From the NCBI GenBank assembly GCA_015163825.1, contig JAAOIL010000210.1, forward strand, positions 1-6,133: DNA of 6,133 bases. Reading direction: 5' to 3'. The notes under the pieces were generated by a model. The model was not told where the DNA came from and made no database searches. It worked only from the letters and a program-made list of their open reading frames with translations. The stretch's first letter is position 1; each line of letters starts with the position of its first letter. Source of the stretch: Alphaproteobacteria bacterium. Its GTDB lineage: Bacteria; Pseudomonadota; Alphaproteobacteria; RS24. A program made the translations under genes and the position numbers. Positions 5,476-6,133 of this stretch are shown here, one piece after another.

Positions 5476-6132
5476 ATGCAATTTTTTATAGACACAGCAG
5501 ATATTGAAGAGATTCGCGACCTTGCCGCCACCGCTATGGTTGATGGGGTGACTACTAATCCCTCCTTGATTGCCAAATCAGGAGCGGATTTCAAAACCCT
5601 ATTGGCGCAGATTTGTGAGGTGGTTTCTGGACCTGTCTCAGCAGAGGTCACCGCCCTTGATGCCGAAACAATGCTGGCAGAGGCGGCGGCATTAACCCCG
5701 ATTGCTGCCAATATATGTATAAAAGTGCCCCTGACATGGGAGGGCTTAAAAGCCACACGGGCTTTATCTGATAAAGGGCATATGGTGAATGTGACGCTTT
5801 GTTTTTCTGCCAATCAGGCTTTATTGGCGGCAAAAGCTGGCGCACGCTATATTTCGCCTTTTGTTGGTCGCTTAGATGATATTGGCATAAATGGTATGGA
5901 TCTGATTGCTGATATTCGCCGCATATATGATAATTATCCCGCTTTGACCACCGAGATATTGGTGGCATCGGTGCGCTCGCCTGAGCATATACATGATGCG
6001 GCTTTAATCGGCGCCGATGTGGCAACGTTGCCGCCTGCTGTGTTGCGCTCGCTGGCGGCACACCCGCTTACCGATAAAGGACTGGCAGCCTTTTTAAGTG
6101 ATTGGCAAAAAACAGGGCAAAGTATAAAATAA
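5476..6132 (+). CDS. tal: Transaldolase, small FSA/TalC-type family
   Basis: This cytoplasmic class I aldolase-type TIM barrel most likely transfers a dihydroxyacetone unit between sugar phosphates (sedoheptulose-7-phosphate and glyceraldehyde-3-phosphate) in the non-oxidative pentose phosphate pathway. Its 218 residues match the short 215-220 residue family containing fructose-6-phosphate aldolase and TalC. It starts MQFFIDTADIEEI. Signature GVTTNPSLI lies at 24-32, and the Schiff-base lysine is Lys83 in ICIKVPLTWEGL (80-91). Thr107 is also in the expected place. Glu57, Ser127 and Phe129 (SPFVGRLDD) match transaldolases, whereas E. coli FSA has Gln59, Ala129 and Tyr131. I therefore infer transaldolase rather than free aldolase activity, though many databases label such genes fsa. 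The frame is open to an ATG at 5395, but the family N-terminus and the Shine-Dalgarno select 5476. The TAA stop is one base from the window end. Confidence 0.95.
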   Translation: MQFFIDTADIEEIRDLAATAMVDGVTTNPSLIAKSGADFKTLLAQICEVVSGPVSAEVTALDAETMLAEAAALTPIAANICIKVPLTWEGLKATRALSDKGHMVNVTLCFSANQALLAAKAGARYISPFVGRLDDIGINGMDLIADIRRIYDNYPALTTEILVASVRSPEHIHDAALIGADVATLPPAVLRSLAAHPLTDKGLAAFLSDWQKTGQSIK

Positions 6133-6133
6133 T

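Noticed and set aside
5385..5813. Minus-strand 142-codon open frame overlapping tal (and another at 5648-6061)
   Set aside because: Both are antisense to a clear transaldolase with a strong Shine-Dalgarno; their composition is that expected of a complementary frame.

Overview
The window is a stretch of bacterial housekeeping chromosome, most likely from an alphaproteobacterium. Three things point there. The F1 genes run atpH-atpA-atpG with no F0 genes (atpB/E/F) immediately upstream. A priA gene sits directly upstream of atpH. A short transaldolase/FSA-family gene lies next to priA, a neighbourhood I recall from several alphaproteobacterial orders. Base composition is intermediate rather than the high G+C of many relatives. 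I cannot place it more precisely.

Layout. Bases 1-672 (minus) hold most of atpG, cut by the left edge, so its C-terminal part and presumably atpD and atpC lie beyond it. Bases 723-2267 (minus) are a complete atpA. It is joined to atpH (2267-2833 minus) by a one-base TAATG stop/start overlap. A non-coding gap at about 2834-3037 separates atpH from priA. It contains a promoter-like TATAAT, a 16-pair hairpin and two G-run direct repeats. Bases 3038-5365 (minus) are a complete priA carrying two in-frame microrepeats. The 110-base gap 5366-5475 is a divergent control region with a small palindrome and a good promoter candidate for the only plus-strand gene, tal (5476-6132), which ends one base before the window does.

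How the genes work together. AtpH (delta), AtpA (alpha) and AtpG (gamma) are peripheral-stalk, catalytic-ring and rotor parts of the F1 sector of ATP synthase, and are made from one minus-strand transcription unit. PriA restarts stalled replication forks. Tal is a central carbon (pentose phosphate) enzyme. PriA and Tal are not functionally tied to ATP synthase; the proximity looks like conserved gene order.

I see no mobile element, CRISPR array, tRNA, rRNA or novel defence-type system. The observations most worth following are the minus-strand RNA structure between priA and atpH, the microrepeat expansion inside the PriA winged-helix region, the widened spacing between the PriA zinc motifs, and active-site residues suggesting that the FSA-family protein is a transaldolase.
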